From Lachnospiraceae bacterium (GTDB lineage: Bacteria; Bacillota; Clostridia; Lachnospirales; Anaerotignaceae): a stretch of 64,000 nucleotides of DNA. The stretch covers positions 92,561-156,560 of the forward strand of contig JAHZEA010000005.1 of NCBI GenBank assembly GCA_019422065.1. The letters are read 5' to 3'. Of this stretch, positions 34,904-44,184 are shown piece by piece. The position numbers and the translations under genes were made by a program. The number at the start of each line of letters is the position of its first letter. The stretch's first letter is position 1. The notes under the pieces were generated by a model. The model saw only the letters and a program-made list of their open reading frames with translations. It was not told the DNA's origin and did no database searches.

Positions 34904-35245
34904 ATGGAATTAACTTTTGTTATGGTTGTGATTTCTATTGTTTTTTTAAGTATATTTATTAGCTTAATTATTCTTCTTTTACGTGCATTGCTAAAATATA
35001 TTAATTCAAAGGATATACGGCAGGAAAAGTTTGTTGTAAGGCAGTCTTTGTGCGAAACTCTCAAAGAATACAGAACACACTGTAAAATGACTCAGGAGTT
35101 TGTGGCTGAATCTATTGGTGTCAGCCGACAAGCCGTTTCAAAATGGGAAAATGGCACATCTGACCCATCTACATCAAATCTTTTGGCATTGGCAAAACTT
35201 TACGGAGTTTCTATAGAAGAATTATTAAAAGCAGTTGAAAAATAG
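34904..35245 (+). CDS. Membrane-anchored XRE-family regulator
   Basis: A 113-residue protein. Residues 4-30 are a strong hydrophobic segment (VMVVISIVFLSIFISLIILLL), followed by a basic linker, then an XRE helix-turn-helix (MTQEFVAESIGVSRQAVSKWENGTSDPSTSNLLALAKLYGVS in outline, about 65-108). This places a DNA-binding domain on the inner face of the membrane. Targets are unknown; the divergent FUSC exporter is the nearest candidate. AAGGAGG precedes the ATG and a strong terminator follows. Confidence 0.82.
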   Translation: MELTFVMVVISIVFLSIFISLIILLLRALLKYINSKDIRQEKFVVRQSLCETLKEYRTHCKMTQEFVAESIGVSRQAVSKWENGTSDPSTSNLLALAKLYGVSIEELLKAVEK

Positions 35246-35422
35246 ATTATTAAGTTGTTTTTTTAATATTTCATACAGTCATTAAAATTATTAAGCAAGC
35301 CATTAAAAGCTTGGTTATGGAACATTAAGCATAAATTACTTTCATATAATTTCATATTTTGGCTTTATAATACTATAAAAAAGCTTAAAAGCTATATAGT
35401 AAGTACATTATTAATAAAGCAT

Positions 35423-35475
35423 AATAAGACAGCTAAAGTTATATTATGGCATATACCAACTTTAGCTGTCTTATT
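35423..35475. terminator. Bidirectional terminator, 18-bp perfect stem
   Basis: AATAAGACAGCTAAAGTT (35423-35440) pairs perfectly with 35458-35475 around a 17-base loop. It separates the XRE regulator from the convergent polysaccharide operon and ends 19 bases before the ugd stop. Confidence 0.85.
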
Positions 35476-35493
35476 TAATTAAAATTTATTTTT

Positions 35494-36813
35494 TTAATTT
35501 CCAATTTGGTAGTACTCAAAGCCCATTTTTTCCATTGACTTTTTGTTATACTGATTTCTGCCGTCAAATATAACAGCTTCTTTCATTCTTTGCTTAAGTT
35601 CATCAAAATCAGGGCTTCTAAACTCTTTCCATTCAGTAACAAGTATTAACGCATCAACATCGCATACAGCTGTATATTTGCTATTCTCGTAAATTAATTT
35701 TTCATTTCCGCTAAATATTCGTTTAGCCTCATTTGTGGCTTTTGGGTCAAAAGCATGTACAATCGCACCACGTTTTGTAAGCTCATTTACAACAACTATA
35801 GATGTAGCCTGACGCATATCGTCAGTTTCAGGCTTAAAAGCAAGTCCCCAAAGAGCAAAAACTTTGCCTGTTAAATCCTCGCCATATTTAGCAACTATTT
35901 TATTAACAAGAACCATTTTTTGGTCTTTGTTTACAGCCTCAACATTTTCAAGTATTCTTGCGTTATAACCATTGTCTTTTGATGTTTTAATAAGCGCCTG
36001 AACATCTTTAGGGAAACAGCTCCCGCCATAACCGCATCCAGCATATAAAAAGCTGTAACCTATTCTGCTGTCGCTTCCCATACCAAGGCGAACATTATTA
36101 ATGTCAGCACCTACTCTTTCACAAATATTAGCCATTTCATTCATAAATGATATTCTTGTGGCAAGCATAGCGTTAGAAGCATATTTAGTCATTTCAGCAC
36201 TTTTTACGTCCATAACTATAAATCTGTCATGATTTCTTATGAAAGGTGCATACAGTTCTCTCATAACATCTGCCGCTTCTGAATCTGGAACACCTATTAC
36301 AACACGGTCAGGACTCATACAATCTTTAATAGCTGAACCTTCTTTAAGGAATTCAGGGTTTGACACAACTTTAAATTTATAGTCAGCCTTTCTAAGAAGT
36401 AATTCATTCTGAATTACTTCTTCTACTCTGTGGGCAGTGCCTACAGGAACAGTCGACTTATCTACTATTATCATATCATGGTCCATAAACTGACCTATTT
36501 CCTTAGCTACTGCAAGCACATACTGTAAATCAGCACTTCCATCTTCGTCCATTGGTGTGCCAACAGCTATAAAACAGATATTTGAATTCTTAAGTGCCTC
36601 TTTTATATCTGTTGTAAAATTAAGATTTCCATCATCATGGTTTCTTAATACCATATCAGAAAGTCCAGGCTCATAAATAGGTATTATACCTTGCCTAAGC
36701 TTGTCTATTTTATCTTTATCAGTATCTACACAATATACTTTGTTTCCCATTTCAGAAAAACAAGTTCCAGTTACAAGACCAACGTAACCGGTACCTATAA
36801 TTGAAATTTTCAT
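35494..36813 (-). CDS. ugd: UDP-glucose 6-dehydrogenase
   Basis: A 439-residue UDP-glucose/UDP-ManNAc dehydrogenase-family enzyme. NAD-binding GTGYVGLVTG is at residues 6-15, the catalytic cysteine lies in GCGYGGSCFPKD, and the C-terminal UDP-binding domain contains FALWGLAFKPETDDMR. It probably makes UDP-glucuronate for the surface glycan. The start is the ATG at 36811-36813 next to the GtrA stop; a longer frame reads through GtrA. It is the last gene of the polysaccharide locus. Confidence 0.93.
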   Translation of the reverse strand: MKISIIGTGYVGLVTGTCFSEMGNKVYCVDTDKDKIDKLRQGIIPIYEPGLSDMVLRNHDDGNLNFTTDIKEALKNSNICFIAVGTPMDEDGSADLQYVLAVAKEIGQFMDHDMIIVDKSTVPVGTAHRVEEVIQNELLLRKADYKFKVVSNPEFLKEGSAIKDCMSPDRVVIGVPDSEAADVMRELYAPFIRNHDRFIVMDVKSAEMTKYASNAMLATRISFMNEMANICERVGADINNVRLGMGSDSRIGYSFLYAGCGYGGSCFPKDVQALIKTSKDNGYNARILENVEAVNKDQKMVLVNKIVAKYGEDLTGKVFALWGLAFKPETDDMRQATSIVVVNELTKRGAIVHAFDPKATNEAKRIFSGNEKLIYENSKYTAVCDVDALILVTEWKEFRSPDFDELKQRMKEAVIFDGRNQYNKKSMEKMGFEYYQIGN

Positions 36814-36814
36814 A

Positions 36815-37237
36815 TTACTTATTACCCCTTTTAAAAACAGCCTCTTTACCAAATACATAATTCAAAACAATAACTATAAATTGAATTACATATTTTGAAT
36901 ATACTTTGCTAAATCCTAATATTTCTACAGCAAATATCAGACCAAAGTAATCAATTAAGCCAGTAAGTCCCCTTGTAACCGCAAACTTAAAAAATTCTTT
37001 ACATAATTCTCTAAAATTTTCACATTTACTTCGGAATACAAAATTTTTATTAACTATATAAGCAAATAATTTTGTACCAATTAAAGCTATAAGGTTACTT
37101 ACCCTATAATCCAATTGACAACTTAAAAATATTTGATAACTAATAACATTAACAAATGTAGTCATTACACCAAATACTCCGTATAAAACTAGTTCATTAA
37201 TATTTTGTCTATTTAATTTCTTGATCAAATGTCTCAT
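36815..37237 (-). CDS. GtrA-family flippase
   Basis: A 140-residue protein with four membrane segments and the GtrA pattern YGVFGVMTTFVNVISYQIF and VNKNFVFRS, ending in NYVFGKEAVFK. GtrA proteins move undecaprenyl-phosphate-linked sugars across the membrane. It lies directly between the GT2 glycosyltransferase and ugd and fits as the flippase of a three-part glycan decoration system with the GT2 and GT-C enzymes upstream. Confidence 0.88.
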   Translation of the reverse strand: MRHLIKKLNRQNINELVLYGVFGVMTTFVNVISYQIFLSCQLDYRVSNLIALIGTKLFAYIVNKNFVFRSKCENFRELCKEFFKFAVTRGLTGLIDYFGLIFAVEILGFSKVYSKYVIQFIVIVLNYVFGKEAVFKRGNK

Positions 37238-37396
37238 ATGATTTTACCTTAACCTACTTATAGCTAAATAAAAGTAATAATTTTTATATGATTTATTAAT
37301 TACCTTAATTGAAAAATTCAATTAGAATCTGTTAATAGTTAACGCAGTAAAAATATAAATTACTTTTATATAGACCTTTAATAATCTTATTGCTAA

Positions 37397-38347
37397 TCAA
37401 CTTTTATATTTTTTATAAATATATTTTCTAACATTATACTGAATGTCTTCAAGTATTTTTCTATTTGCCGCAATTATATCCGCTAACAAACCAATTACTA
37501 TAATCTGCACACCCATTAATATAAGTATTGCAGCAAGTATCAATGATTGTGTATGTCCATTTCCAGCTCCAGTAAATACAAAAAATAAAAACCTAAAACC
37601 AATAGAGGCGCCGATTAAAAATATAATTAAACCAAATATACTAAAAAATTTTAAAGGTTTGTACATCATAAATGAGCGTACTATAACGGATGCTGAACGT
37701 TTCATGTACTTCCACATGCTACTAAATAATCTTGAAGGACGTGTTTCTCCATTTGTTCTTATAGGTATAGAAGTCATAGCAATTTTATTATGACCTGCCT
37801 GAATAATAGTTTCAAGTGTATATGTGTATTCGTTTGTAACATTTATTCTTAAAGCTGCTTCTCTTGAATAAGCACGAAAGCCACTTGGCGCATCTGGAAT
37901 ATCTGTTCCACTTGCAATACGTACTACCCAACTTCCTAGGTGTTGGAATTTTTTCTTTTTCCACGAAAAATGCTCAGTTTGGTCTATGGGCCTTTCGCCA
38001 ATTACAATGTCAGCTTTTCCATCAAGTATAGGACGAACAAGTTTTTCTATATCTGCACCACAGTACTGGTTGTCCGCATCAGTATTAACAATAATATCAG
38101 CCCCTAGATACAAACAAGCGTCAAGACCAGCCATAAAACCTTTGGCAAGTCCCTTGTTTTGCTTAAAAGAAACAACATGATGTATTCCAAGTTCCTTTGC
38201 TACTTCTACAGTTCGGTCTGTACTTCCGTCATTTATAATTAAATACTCTATTTCATCTATTCCATCAATATGTTTAGGCAAATCATTGTATGTTATACCC
38301 AATGTTTCTTCTTCATTAAAGCATGGTATTTGAATTATAAGTTTCAT
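37397..38347 (-). CDS. GT2 polyprenyl-phosphate glycosyltransferase (DPM1/GtrB-like)
   Basis: A 316-residue enzyme. The GT2 domain has IPCFNEEETL, the DXD-like NTDADNQY and a TLETIIQAGH segment, followed by two C-terminal membrane helices (about 225-290). Such enzymes load a sugar from a nucleotide donor onto undecaprenyl phosphate on the inner face. Neighbours, a GT-C membrane transferase upstream and GtrA downstream, match a three-component decoration system. The sugar is unknown. Confidence 0.87.
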   Translation of the reverse strand: MKLIIQIPCFNEEETLGITYNDLPKHIDGIDEIEYLIINDGSTDRTVEVAKELGIHHVVSFKQNKGLAKGFMAGLDACLYLGADIIVNTDADNQYCGADIEKLVRPILDGKADIVIGERPIDQTEHFSWKKKKFQHLGSWVVRIASGTDIPDAPSGFRAYSREAALRINVTNEYTYTLETIIQAGHNKIAMTSIPIRTNGETRPSRLFSSMWKYMKRSASVIVRSFMMYKPLKFFSIFGLIIFLIGASIGFRFLFFVFTGAGNGHTQSLILAAILILMGVQIIVIGLLADIIAANRKILEDIQYNVRKYIYKKYKS

Positions 38348-38361
38348 TTTTTCTCCTTAAA

Positions 38362-40464
38362 TCATTTAATATATAATAAATATAATAAATCTTCTGAATA
38401 CACAACATCACAGTTTGGATAAATATAATTAGATATAATATAAGCATCTTTTATACTTTCCATTTGTTTATCTGAATTAATTTCAAGTAACATTAATGCC
38501 CAACATTTATTTTCACCTTTAGGTATTAATTTAAAATCTATTAATTCTTCATATTCTTTAACATTAACTGTAAAATTTAAGTCTTTTGTATCATTATTAA
38601 CTGTAGCTATATATTCTCCATTTACTACTATATCAAATTCAAAATCTAAATCCTGAAAATTATCAAAATTATAGCTTAATTTAACATTATATTTTCCGGG
38701 AGCTTTCTTAATATAAAAATCTGAAGTTTCTGAACCAAAAACAACATCATTTAGACCTAAATCACATTCTGCAACAGTAGCAGTTCCATGTAAATCCTCT
38801 AAATTTTCTGGGTCAAAACCAATTCCTATATCATCTCTATATAATGCAGCTCCAATCCATGGAGCCTGAACAGCATAACAACCTTCTTCAATTGGTGATT
38901 CAGCAGAACCAAAATCAATTTTTATATTTTGTTCTGATACTTTTTTATAATCTATACTTTTGTAATCTCCACCTAGCCAAACATCAACAAATGAAGTGTC
39001 TATGTTTGCATTTGAGTCTAAATATAATCTATCTTTAGGAATTGAATTCTCTACTACATATCTACATAAATAATTAAGTTTCCTTGTGTTATTTGATAAT
39101 TTTTTGATATAAGATGTATCAACAAAACCACTTGTTACCATTAAAACAAACACACTTATACAAATGCCATACTTGACTTTTTTAGATTTTAGCAAATAAA
39201 ATATAATAGAGTATAAGAATAATATCACTGGTAAAACTACTACATTAACATTCTGAGGTTCATATGTAAGTGAACCTTTGTTAAGAAAAATATTCCATAT
39301 TGCTAGATCAAAATTATTTAAAAAACCATATGAATATAAAGATGCTGGCAAAGGTGAATAAATTATAGTCATTATCAGCATTATAATTGATAATATAGTA
39401 GTAAAAACAATATTTTTAATTTCCATGCTATTTACCTGATTATTAATAAAATAAATAGCAATAATAATTACGTATGGCAAAATAGCACTTGTATATCTTC
39501 CATATGGAATATTAATACTTTGTATTCTATGAACTCCTGAAATAGCTACAATTCCCATTTCATACAATAAAACAATTAAAACTAAAGGTCTTACATCCTT
39601 TTCTAAATTAGTTAAATTAAACAATGCACAAAAAAATAATGCTGTAAATATGAAGTATGATGCTGTAAAAAAATATGTTAATTGATAAAAAACAGCTTTA
39701 ATATAGTCGATAAAATTATATATGCTTACTGTTAAAAGGCTTGTCTCACTTTCATATCCAAACAAACTTCCATTAATTAAGTTTCTAGCACTCCAAAAAA
39801 TAAAAAATATAGCAAAAACAAAAAGAACAAAAAGATAATTTTTCTTTTCTTTTTTATTATCCCAAAAAATATATTCAATAATTAATGATAAAAAACATGC
39901 AATAAAAAGAATAATGCCTATTGGTTTAGTCAAATAAAAACAACCTAAACTAACCCCTAAAAATATCGCATTATTTTTAGATTTATTTTCAATAAAATTC
40001 ATAAAAAATAGTAAAGTAAATCCTAATAAAGTATAATATAATGGCTCAGCCCACACTAAAGAAATAAGCACTCTTTGTGGTAAGAATATTAAAACAATAG
40101 GCAATATATAGCATATTACCTTTTTGGTAAATAACTTCTTACAAATAAAAAACAAAGGAAATATTACAAATACATAAACTAAAATGTTAATTATTTTTAT
40201 AACTTCATATGCTTTTACAGTTGATTCAGTAATAAAGGATAATGATATAACTAAAGGATATAAAGGATAGTATTGCATATGGTTCAAAAAGCTAAAATTT
40301 TCAAATATTGATTTTGATAATTGAAAATATGTTGGCTCATCCAAAGTAATAAAAGGACCTGCAAAATACTTTGATTGAGTATAATATAATACTACAGCGC
40401 ATAAAATATAAGAAAGAAATAAAATCCTTTTTTCATTTTTTCTATCGAGAATTTTACTAATCAT
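38362..40464 (-). CDS. GT-C membrane glycosyltransferase (ArnT/PMT-like)
   Basis: A 700-residue protein with about a dozen hydrophobic segments in residues 10-450 and a soluble, probably outward-facing beta-rich C-terminal domain (450-700). The first outer loop has an acidic pair (ITLDEPTYFQ) as in GT-C enzymes that use lipid-linked sugars. It probably adds a sugar to the exported glycan, supplied by the GT2/GtrA pair downstream. The start is the ATG at 40462-40464 after GGAGG; the upstream ATG includes that ribosome site. First gene after the internal terminator. Confidence 0.78.
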   Translation of the reverse strand: MISKILDRKNEKRILFLSYILCAVVLYYTQSKYFAGPFITLDEPTYFQLSKSIFENFSFLNHMQYYPLYPLVISLSFITESTVKAYEVIKIINILVYVFVIFPLFFICKKLFTKKVICYILPIVLIFLPQRVLISLVWAEPLYYTLLGFTLLFFMNFIENKSKNNAIFLGVSLGCFYLTKPIGIILFIACFLSLIIEYIFWDNKKEKKNYLFVLFVFAIFFIFWSARNLINGSLFGYESETSLLTVSIYNFIDYIKAVFYQLTYFFTASYFIFTALFFCALFNLTNLEKDVRPLVLIVLLYEMGIVAISGVHRIQSINIPYGRYTSAILPYVIIIAIYFINNQVNSMEIKNIVFTTILSIIMLIMTIIYSPLPASLYSYGFLNNFDLAIWNIFLNKGSLTYEPQNVNVVVLPVILFLYSIIFYLLKSKKVKYGICISVFVLMVTSGFVDTSYIKKLSNNTRKLNYLCRYVVENSIPKDRLYLDSNANIDTSFVDVWLGGDYKSIDYKKVSEQNIKIDFGSAESPIEEGCYAVQAPWIGAALYRDDIGIGFDPENLEDLHGTATVAECDLGLNDVVFGSETSDFYIKKAPGKYNVKLSYNFDNFQDLDFEFDIVVNGEYIATVNNDTKDLNFTVNVKEYEELIDFKLIPKGENKCWALMLLEINSDKQMESIKDAYIISNYIYPNCDVVYSEDLLYLLYIK

Positions 40465-40558
40465 CTTTTCCTCCAAATGCAGAATAAAGATTTAATTTAA
40501 AATATTATATAGTCAGTAAATTTATAAAATTCTATATATTCAACTAGTTTTTATAAAT

Positions 40559-40587
40559 AAACATATTGAAATTGTTTCAATATGTTT
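40559..40587 (-). terminator. Terminator after rfbB, dividing the glycan locus
   Basis: A 13-bp perfect stem AAACATATTGAAA / TTTCAATATGTTT with a 3-base loop, 11 bases beyond the rfbB stop and followed on the minus strand by TATTTATAAAAA. It suggests that the four genes from 40.46 to 35.49 kb form a second unit. A TATAAT near 40503 lacks a good -35. Confidence 0.75.
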
Positions 40588-40597
40588 TTTATAAAAA

Positions 40598-41650
40598 TTA
40601 CTTATAAAACCTTCTATAGTAATTCATATAGTCTTCTGAAGTTACACCCTGGAGCCAGTCCTCATTTTTTAAATACCATTGAATTGTTTCTTGTATTCCA
40701 CGTTCAAATGTATACTCCGGCTTCCAGCCAAGCTGTGAAGTAATTTTAGTGTTATCAATGGCATATCTTCTGTCATGACCAGGCCTGTCTTTTACATGCT
40801 CAATTAAATCTTCCGAAGCACCAAGTTCTTTTATAATAAGCTTAACAATATCTATATTAGCTTTTTCATTGTTTCCGCCTATGTTGTAAACTTCACCAAC
40901 AATACCTTTATGCAAAACAGTTCTTATTGCGGCACAATGGTCACTTACATGAAGCCAATCCCTAATCTGCATTCCGTCACCATATACAGGTAGATTTTTA
41001 CCTGTCTTGCAGTTATTTATCATAAGCGGAATAAGTTTTTCAGGAAATTGATAAGGACCATAATTATTAGAGCAACGTGTTATGTTTACAGGCAGAGCAT
41101 ATGTTTCATAATATGCTCTAACAAACATATCTGCGCTTGCTTTTGATGCTGAATAAGGACTGTTTGGTGAAAGCGGTGTTGTTTCCGTAAACATTCCAGT
41201 TTTTCCCAAAGCACCATAAACCTCATCTGTTGAAACCTGTAAATATTTTACTCCAGATTTATATTCTTTTGAATACTTGTCTTGTGGATTAATTTTCCAG
41301 TGTTTCTTTGCAGTATCAAGAAGCACTTGCGTACCTAAAATATTAGTTTTTAAAAATATTTCAGGGTCTTCAATACTTCTGTCTACATGGCTTTCTGCGG
41401 CAAAATTTACAACACTATCTATATCATATTTATCAAATATGCTTTCAACAAGTCTTCTGTCGCAGATATCACCTTTAATGAATTTATATCTTTTATCGTT
41501 TTCAATTTCTTTAAGATTTTCCAGATTTCCGGCATAAGTAAGCAAATCCAAATTAACAAGAATACTAAAATCTTTTTCTTTTTCAAGCATTTGCTTTACA
41601 AAATTTGAGCCTATAAAACCAGCTCCACCGGTCACAAGTATATTTTTCAT
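40598..41650 (-). CDS. rfbB: dTDP-glucose 4,6-dehydratase
   Basis: A 350-residue short-chain dehydrogenase-type enzyme. NAD motif GGAGFIGSNFV at the N-terminus, STDEVYG with the catalytic residues, and YSASKAS with the Tyr-Lys pair. It converts dTDP-glucose to dTDP-4-keto-6-deoxyglucose. No rfbC or rfbD is present in the window, while the aminotransferase wecE is, so the product is expected to go to a 4-amino sugar and not to L-rhamnose. The ATG overlaps the rfbA stop by four bases. Confidence 0.95.
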   Translation of the reverse strand: MKNILVTGGAGFIGSNFVKQMLEKEKDFSILVNLDLLTYAGNLENLKEIENDKRYKFIKGDICDRRLVESIFDKYDIDSVVNFAAESHVDRSIEDPEIFLKTNILGTQVLLDTAKKHWKINPQDKYSKEYKSGVKYLQVSTDEVYGALGKTGMFTETTPLSPNSPYSASKASADMFVRAYYETYALPVNITRCSNNYGPYQFPEKLIPLMINNCKTGKNLPVYGDGMQIRDWLHVSDHCAAIRTVLHKGIVGEVYNIGGNNEKANIDIVKLIIKELGASEDLIEHVKDRPGHDRRYAIDNTKITSQLGWKPEYTFERGIQETIQWYLKNEDWLQGVTSEDYMNYYRRFYK

Positions 41651-42528
41651 ATTTTTTCCTCCGCTACACGCATAAGATATTTTCCATAATCAGTTTTTAA
41701 CATCGGCTGAGCTAATTCAATAAGTTTTTCTTTTGTTATGTAGCCTTTTCTGTATGCGATTTCTTCAATACAAGACACATAAAGGCCCTGGCGTTTCTGA
41801 ATAATAGAAACAAAATTAGATGCCTCCAAAAGTCCTTCATGTGTTCCTGTATCAAGCCACGCCATGCCACGGCCAAAAAGCAAAACTTTTAGTTTATTTT
41901 GCTTTAAATATTCATTATTTACAGATGTTATCTCAAGCTCGCCTCTTGCAGAAGGTTTAACATTTTTGGCTATTTCTATTACGGAGTTATCATAAAAATA
42001 AAGTCCCGGAACAGCATAGTTTGATTTTGGATTTTCTGGCTTTTCTTCTATTGAAATAACATTACCGTTTTTATCAAACTCAACTATACCAAAAGATGAA
42101 GGATTAGGCACGTTATAACCGAAAACAACTGCCCCACCTTCAGACTCAATTTTTCTTTTAGCATTTTCAAGCATTTCCGAAAATCTGCTTGCATAAAATA
42201 TATTATCACCCAAAACAAGACAAACCGAATCATTACCTATAAATTTTTCACCAATAATAAATGCTTCAGCAAGTCCGTTTGGATTCATCTGCATGGCATA
42301 AGAAATATTAAGACCTAAATCAGAACCATCTTTTAAAAGCTCTGCAAAAACAGGCATATCCCTTGGTGTAGAAATAATTAATATTTCTCTTATTCCAGCA
42401 AGCATAAGCGTTGACAAAGGATAATATATCATAGGTTTGTCATATATAGGCAAAACCTGCTTTGATACTGATTTAGTTAATGGATAAAGACGTGTGCCGG
42501 AACCTCCAGCAAGAATAATGCCTTTCAT
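41647..42528 (-). CDS. rfbA: Glucose-1-phosphate thymidylyltransferase
   Basis: A 293-residue nucleotidyltransferase with GGSGTRLYPLTKSVSKQVLPIYDKPMIYY in outline at the N-terminus and LGDNIFY, the family signature. It makes dTDP-glucose, the substrate of RfbB. Coupled to rfbB by a four-base overlap. A typical family member. Confidence 0.95.
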   Translation of the reverse strand: MKGIILAGGSGTRLYPLTKSVSKQVLPIYDKPMIYYPLSTLMLAGIREILIISTPRDMPVFAELLKDGSDLGLNISYAMQMNPNGLAEAFIIGEKFIGNDSVCLVLGDNIFYASRFSEMLENAKRKIESEGGAVVFGYNVPNPSSFGIVEFDKNGNVISIEEKPENPKSNYAVPGLYFYDNSVIEIAKNVKPSARGELEITSVNNEYLKQNKLKVLLFGRGMAWLDTGTHEGLLEASNFVSIIQKRQGLYVSCIEEIAYRKGYITKEKLIELAQPMLKTDYGKYLMRVAEEKI

Positions 42529-42546
42529 AAAAGTTCACCCTTCTTA

Positions 42547-42897
42547 CTAAATTGAGTAAATGAATATTCCAATTAAAATTACTGACATGCCAATAATTTT
42601 TTTCTTACCTATTTTTTCTTTTAAAATAAAATATCCCAATAATGTTACGAATATATATCCACTAGATTCTAATATAGGCATTAAAGATAATGGTACATAT
42701 TTTAAAGCGAACACATTTATTAATGTGCATATAAAAAATAACATATATCCTATTATAACCAATGGATTAAGATACTCAAATAATTTGCTCTTATATTCCT
42801 TAAGTGATGAGCGTTTTAGCATAATTTGAGATATAGAAGAAATAAAAACGGCACAAATTACAACAATGGAATATTTCAAAACATCATTCACTATCAC
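42547..42897 (-). CDS. EamA/SMR-type membrane protein, subunit 2 (ArnE/F-like)
   Basis: A 116-residue four-helix protein of the small multidrug resistance/EamA group. It has the N-terminal SISQIMLKRSS pattern and LGYFILKEKIGKKKIIGMSVILIGI near the end, as in ArnE/ArnF. It overlaps the preceding gene by 14 bases. Two such proteins in tandem form a heterodimeric lipid-sugar flippase in the Arn pathway. It starts at GTG, either 42897 or 42891. Confidence 0.8.
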   Translation of the reverse strand: MIVNDVLKYSIVVICAVFISSISQIMLKRSSLKEYKSKLFEYLNPLVIIGYMLFFICTLINVFALKYVPLSLMPILESSGYIFVTLLGYFILKEKIGKKKIIGMSVILIGIFIYSI

Positions 42898-43228
42898 TCA
42901 CCACCAAATATACTCCAAATAATATAACAACAGCACCAATTATCATCTTTAAGGTTATTGCTTCATTAAAAAACAAACTGCCCCAAATCATACCCCAGAT
43001 AACTACTATTGCTTTATTTGAATATGCTGTAGTTATATTCATTTTTTTTATTATTTGTTGCCAAAATATTGCATAAATGAACAATATTAAAATAGAAAAA
43101 CCATAAAATAAAAAAAACTTAAATGATAACAGCGAATATTGTGCTGCAAATTTTGAGAATACACCACATAATGAATACATGATCAATATGATATTAAGGT
43201 ATATATAATTCTTATTAAAACTTAGCAT
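42884..43228 (-). CDS. EamA/SMR-type membrane protein, subunit 1 (ArnE/F-like)
   Basis: A 114-residue four-helix membrane protein with LCGVFSKFAAQYSL near the start and the typical WGSLFFNEAITLKMIIGAVVILFGV end of the EamA/SMR family. With its partner it is the candidate flippase for the lipid-linked amino sugar made by the upstream GT2. The start is ATG 43226-43228. Confidence 0.8.
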   Translation of the reverse strand: MLSFNKNYIYLNIILIMYSLCGVFSKFAAQYSLLSFKFFLFYGFSILILFIYAIFWQQIIKKMNITTAYSNKAIVVIWGMIWGSLFFNEAITLKMIIGAVVILFGVYLVVSDSE

Positions 43229-43251
43229 TTTCTCCTCAACTAATTCATATT

Positions 43252-44184
43252 CTAACGCTTTTCTAAATTTATAATTTCTCTAATTACATATTGTGGTGAA
43301 TTATTAATACTTATATATATTCTTCCTATATACTCTCCTATCATGCCAAGCATGAAAAGTATAATTCCACCAATTATAAGTAAAGCAGCCATCATGGAAC
43401 TCCAACCAGTAGCCACATAAGGATTAATAATTTTATTAACTATAATATAAACAACATAAATCAATCCAATTATAGAAAAAACTATACCTGTTATTGTTGC
43501 TACTCTTAATGGTAAAACAGAAAAAGCTGTAAATCCATTTAATATTTGCTTAATTAATTTTTTTAACGTATAACCACTTTTTCCATAAGCCCTTTCCCTG
43601 TCCTCCATAGGAACATTTGCAATATTTTGAGTTGCTCTTAATATAAGTCCATCTATATATGGATAAGGATTGTCGTAACGTAAAATTTCATCAATAACAA
43701 ATTTCTTCATAGCGACAAAATTAGAAAGCTGTAAATTTCTTGGTTTATCTATTAAAATATGTGCCATTTCTCCATTTACATAACTTCCAAAATTTCTAAA
43801 AAGAGATTCCTTTTTATATCCATATTTAGCAATAGACACATCATATCCATTATAAAGCGGCTCAATTAAGTCCCATAACCTGTCAACTGGACATTGATAG
43901 TCATCATCAACACCTATTACTATATCTCCTTGACAATATTTATAACCTGCCATAAGGGCAGAGTGCTTTCCCATATTTTTAGCTAGATCTATTACTTTAA
44001 TATTACTATTTTTATCAGCAAGGCCTTTTAAAACACTTAAAACATTATCAGGCGAACAGTCATTAACTGCTATTATTTCATAACTGTATTCAGATTTTTC
44101 AGATACTTTATCTATTATTTCATCTATTACCTTTTCAACTGTAAATTCACTGCCATAGCAGGGAATAATAAAACTCAGTTTCAT
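43252..44184 (-). CDS. ArnC/CsbB-like polyprenyl-phosphate GT2
   Basis: A 310-residue GT2 with IPCYGSEFTVEKVIDEI, the acidic motif VDDDYQCPVDRL, a QxxRW-like RERAYGKSGYTLKKL region, and two C-terminal membrane helices (about 230-295). It resembles ArnC, CsbB and GtrB, which load a sugar onto undecaprenyl phosphate. Placed between the ATP-grasp enzyme (four-base overlap) and the EamA pair, it probably transfers the modified 4-amino-4,6-dideoxy sugar. Confidence 0.88.
   Translation of the reverse strand: MKLSFIIPCYGSEFTVEKVIDEIIDKVSEKSEYSYEIIAVNDCSPDNVLSVLKGLADKNSNIKVIDLAKNMGKHSALMAGYKYCQGDIVIGVDDDYQCPVDRLWDLIEPLYNGYDVSIAKYGYKKESLFRNFGSYVNGEMAHILIDKPRNLQLSNFVAMKKFVIDEILRYDNPYPYIDGLILRATQNIANVPMEDRERAYGKSGYTLKKLIKQILNGFTAFSVLPLRVATITGIVFSIIGLIYVVYIIVNKIINPYVATGWSSMMAALLIIGGIILFMLGMIGEYIGRIYISINNSPQYVIREIINLEKR

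Noticed and set aside
40598..42528. A dTDP-L-rhamnose pathway.
   Set aside because: rfbA and rfbB are present but no rfbC or rfbD; wecE indicates that the intermediate goes to an amino sugar.
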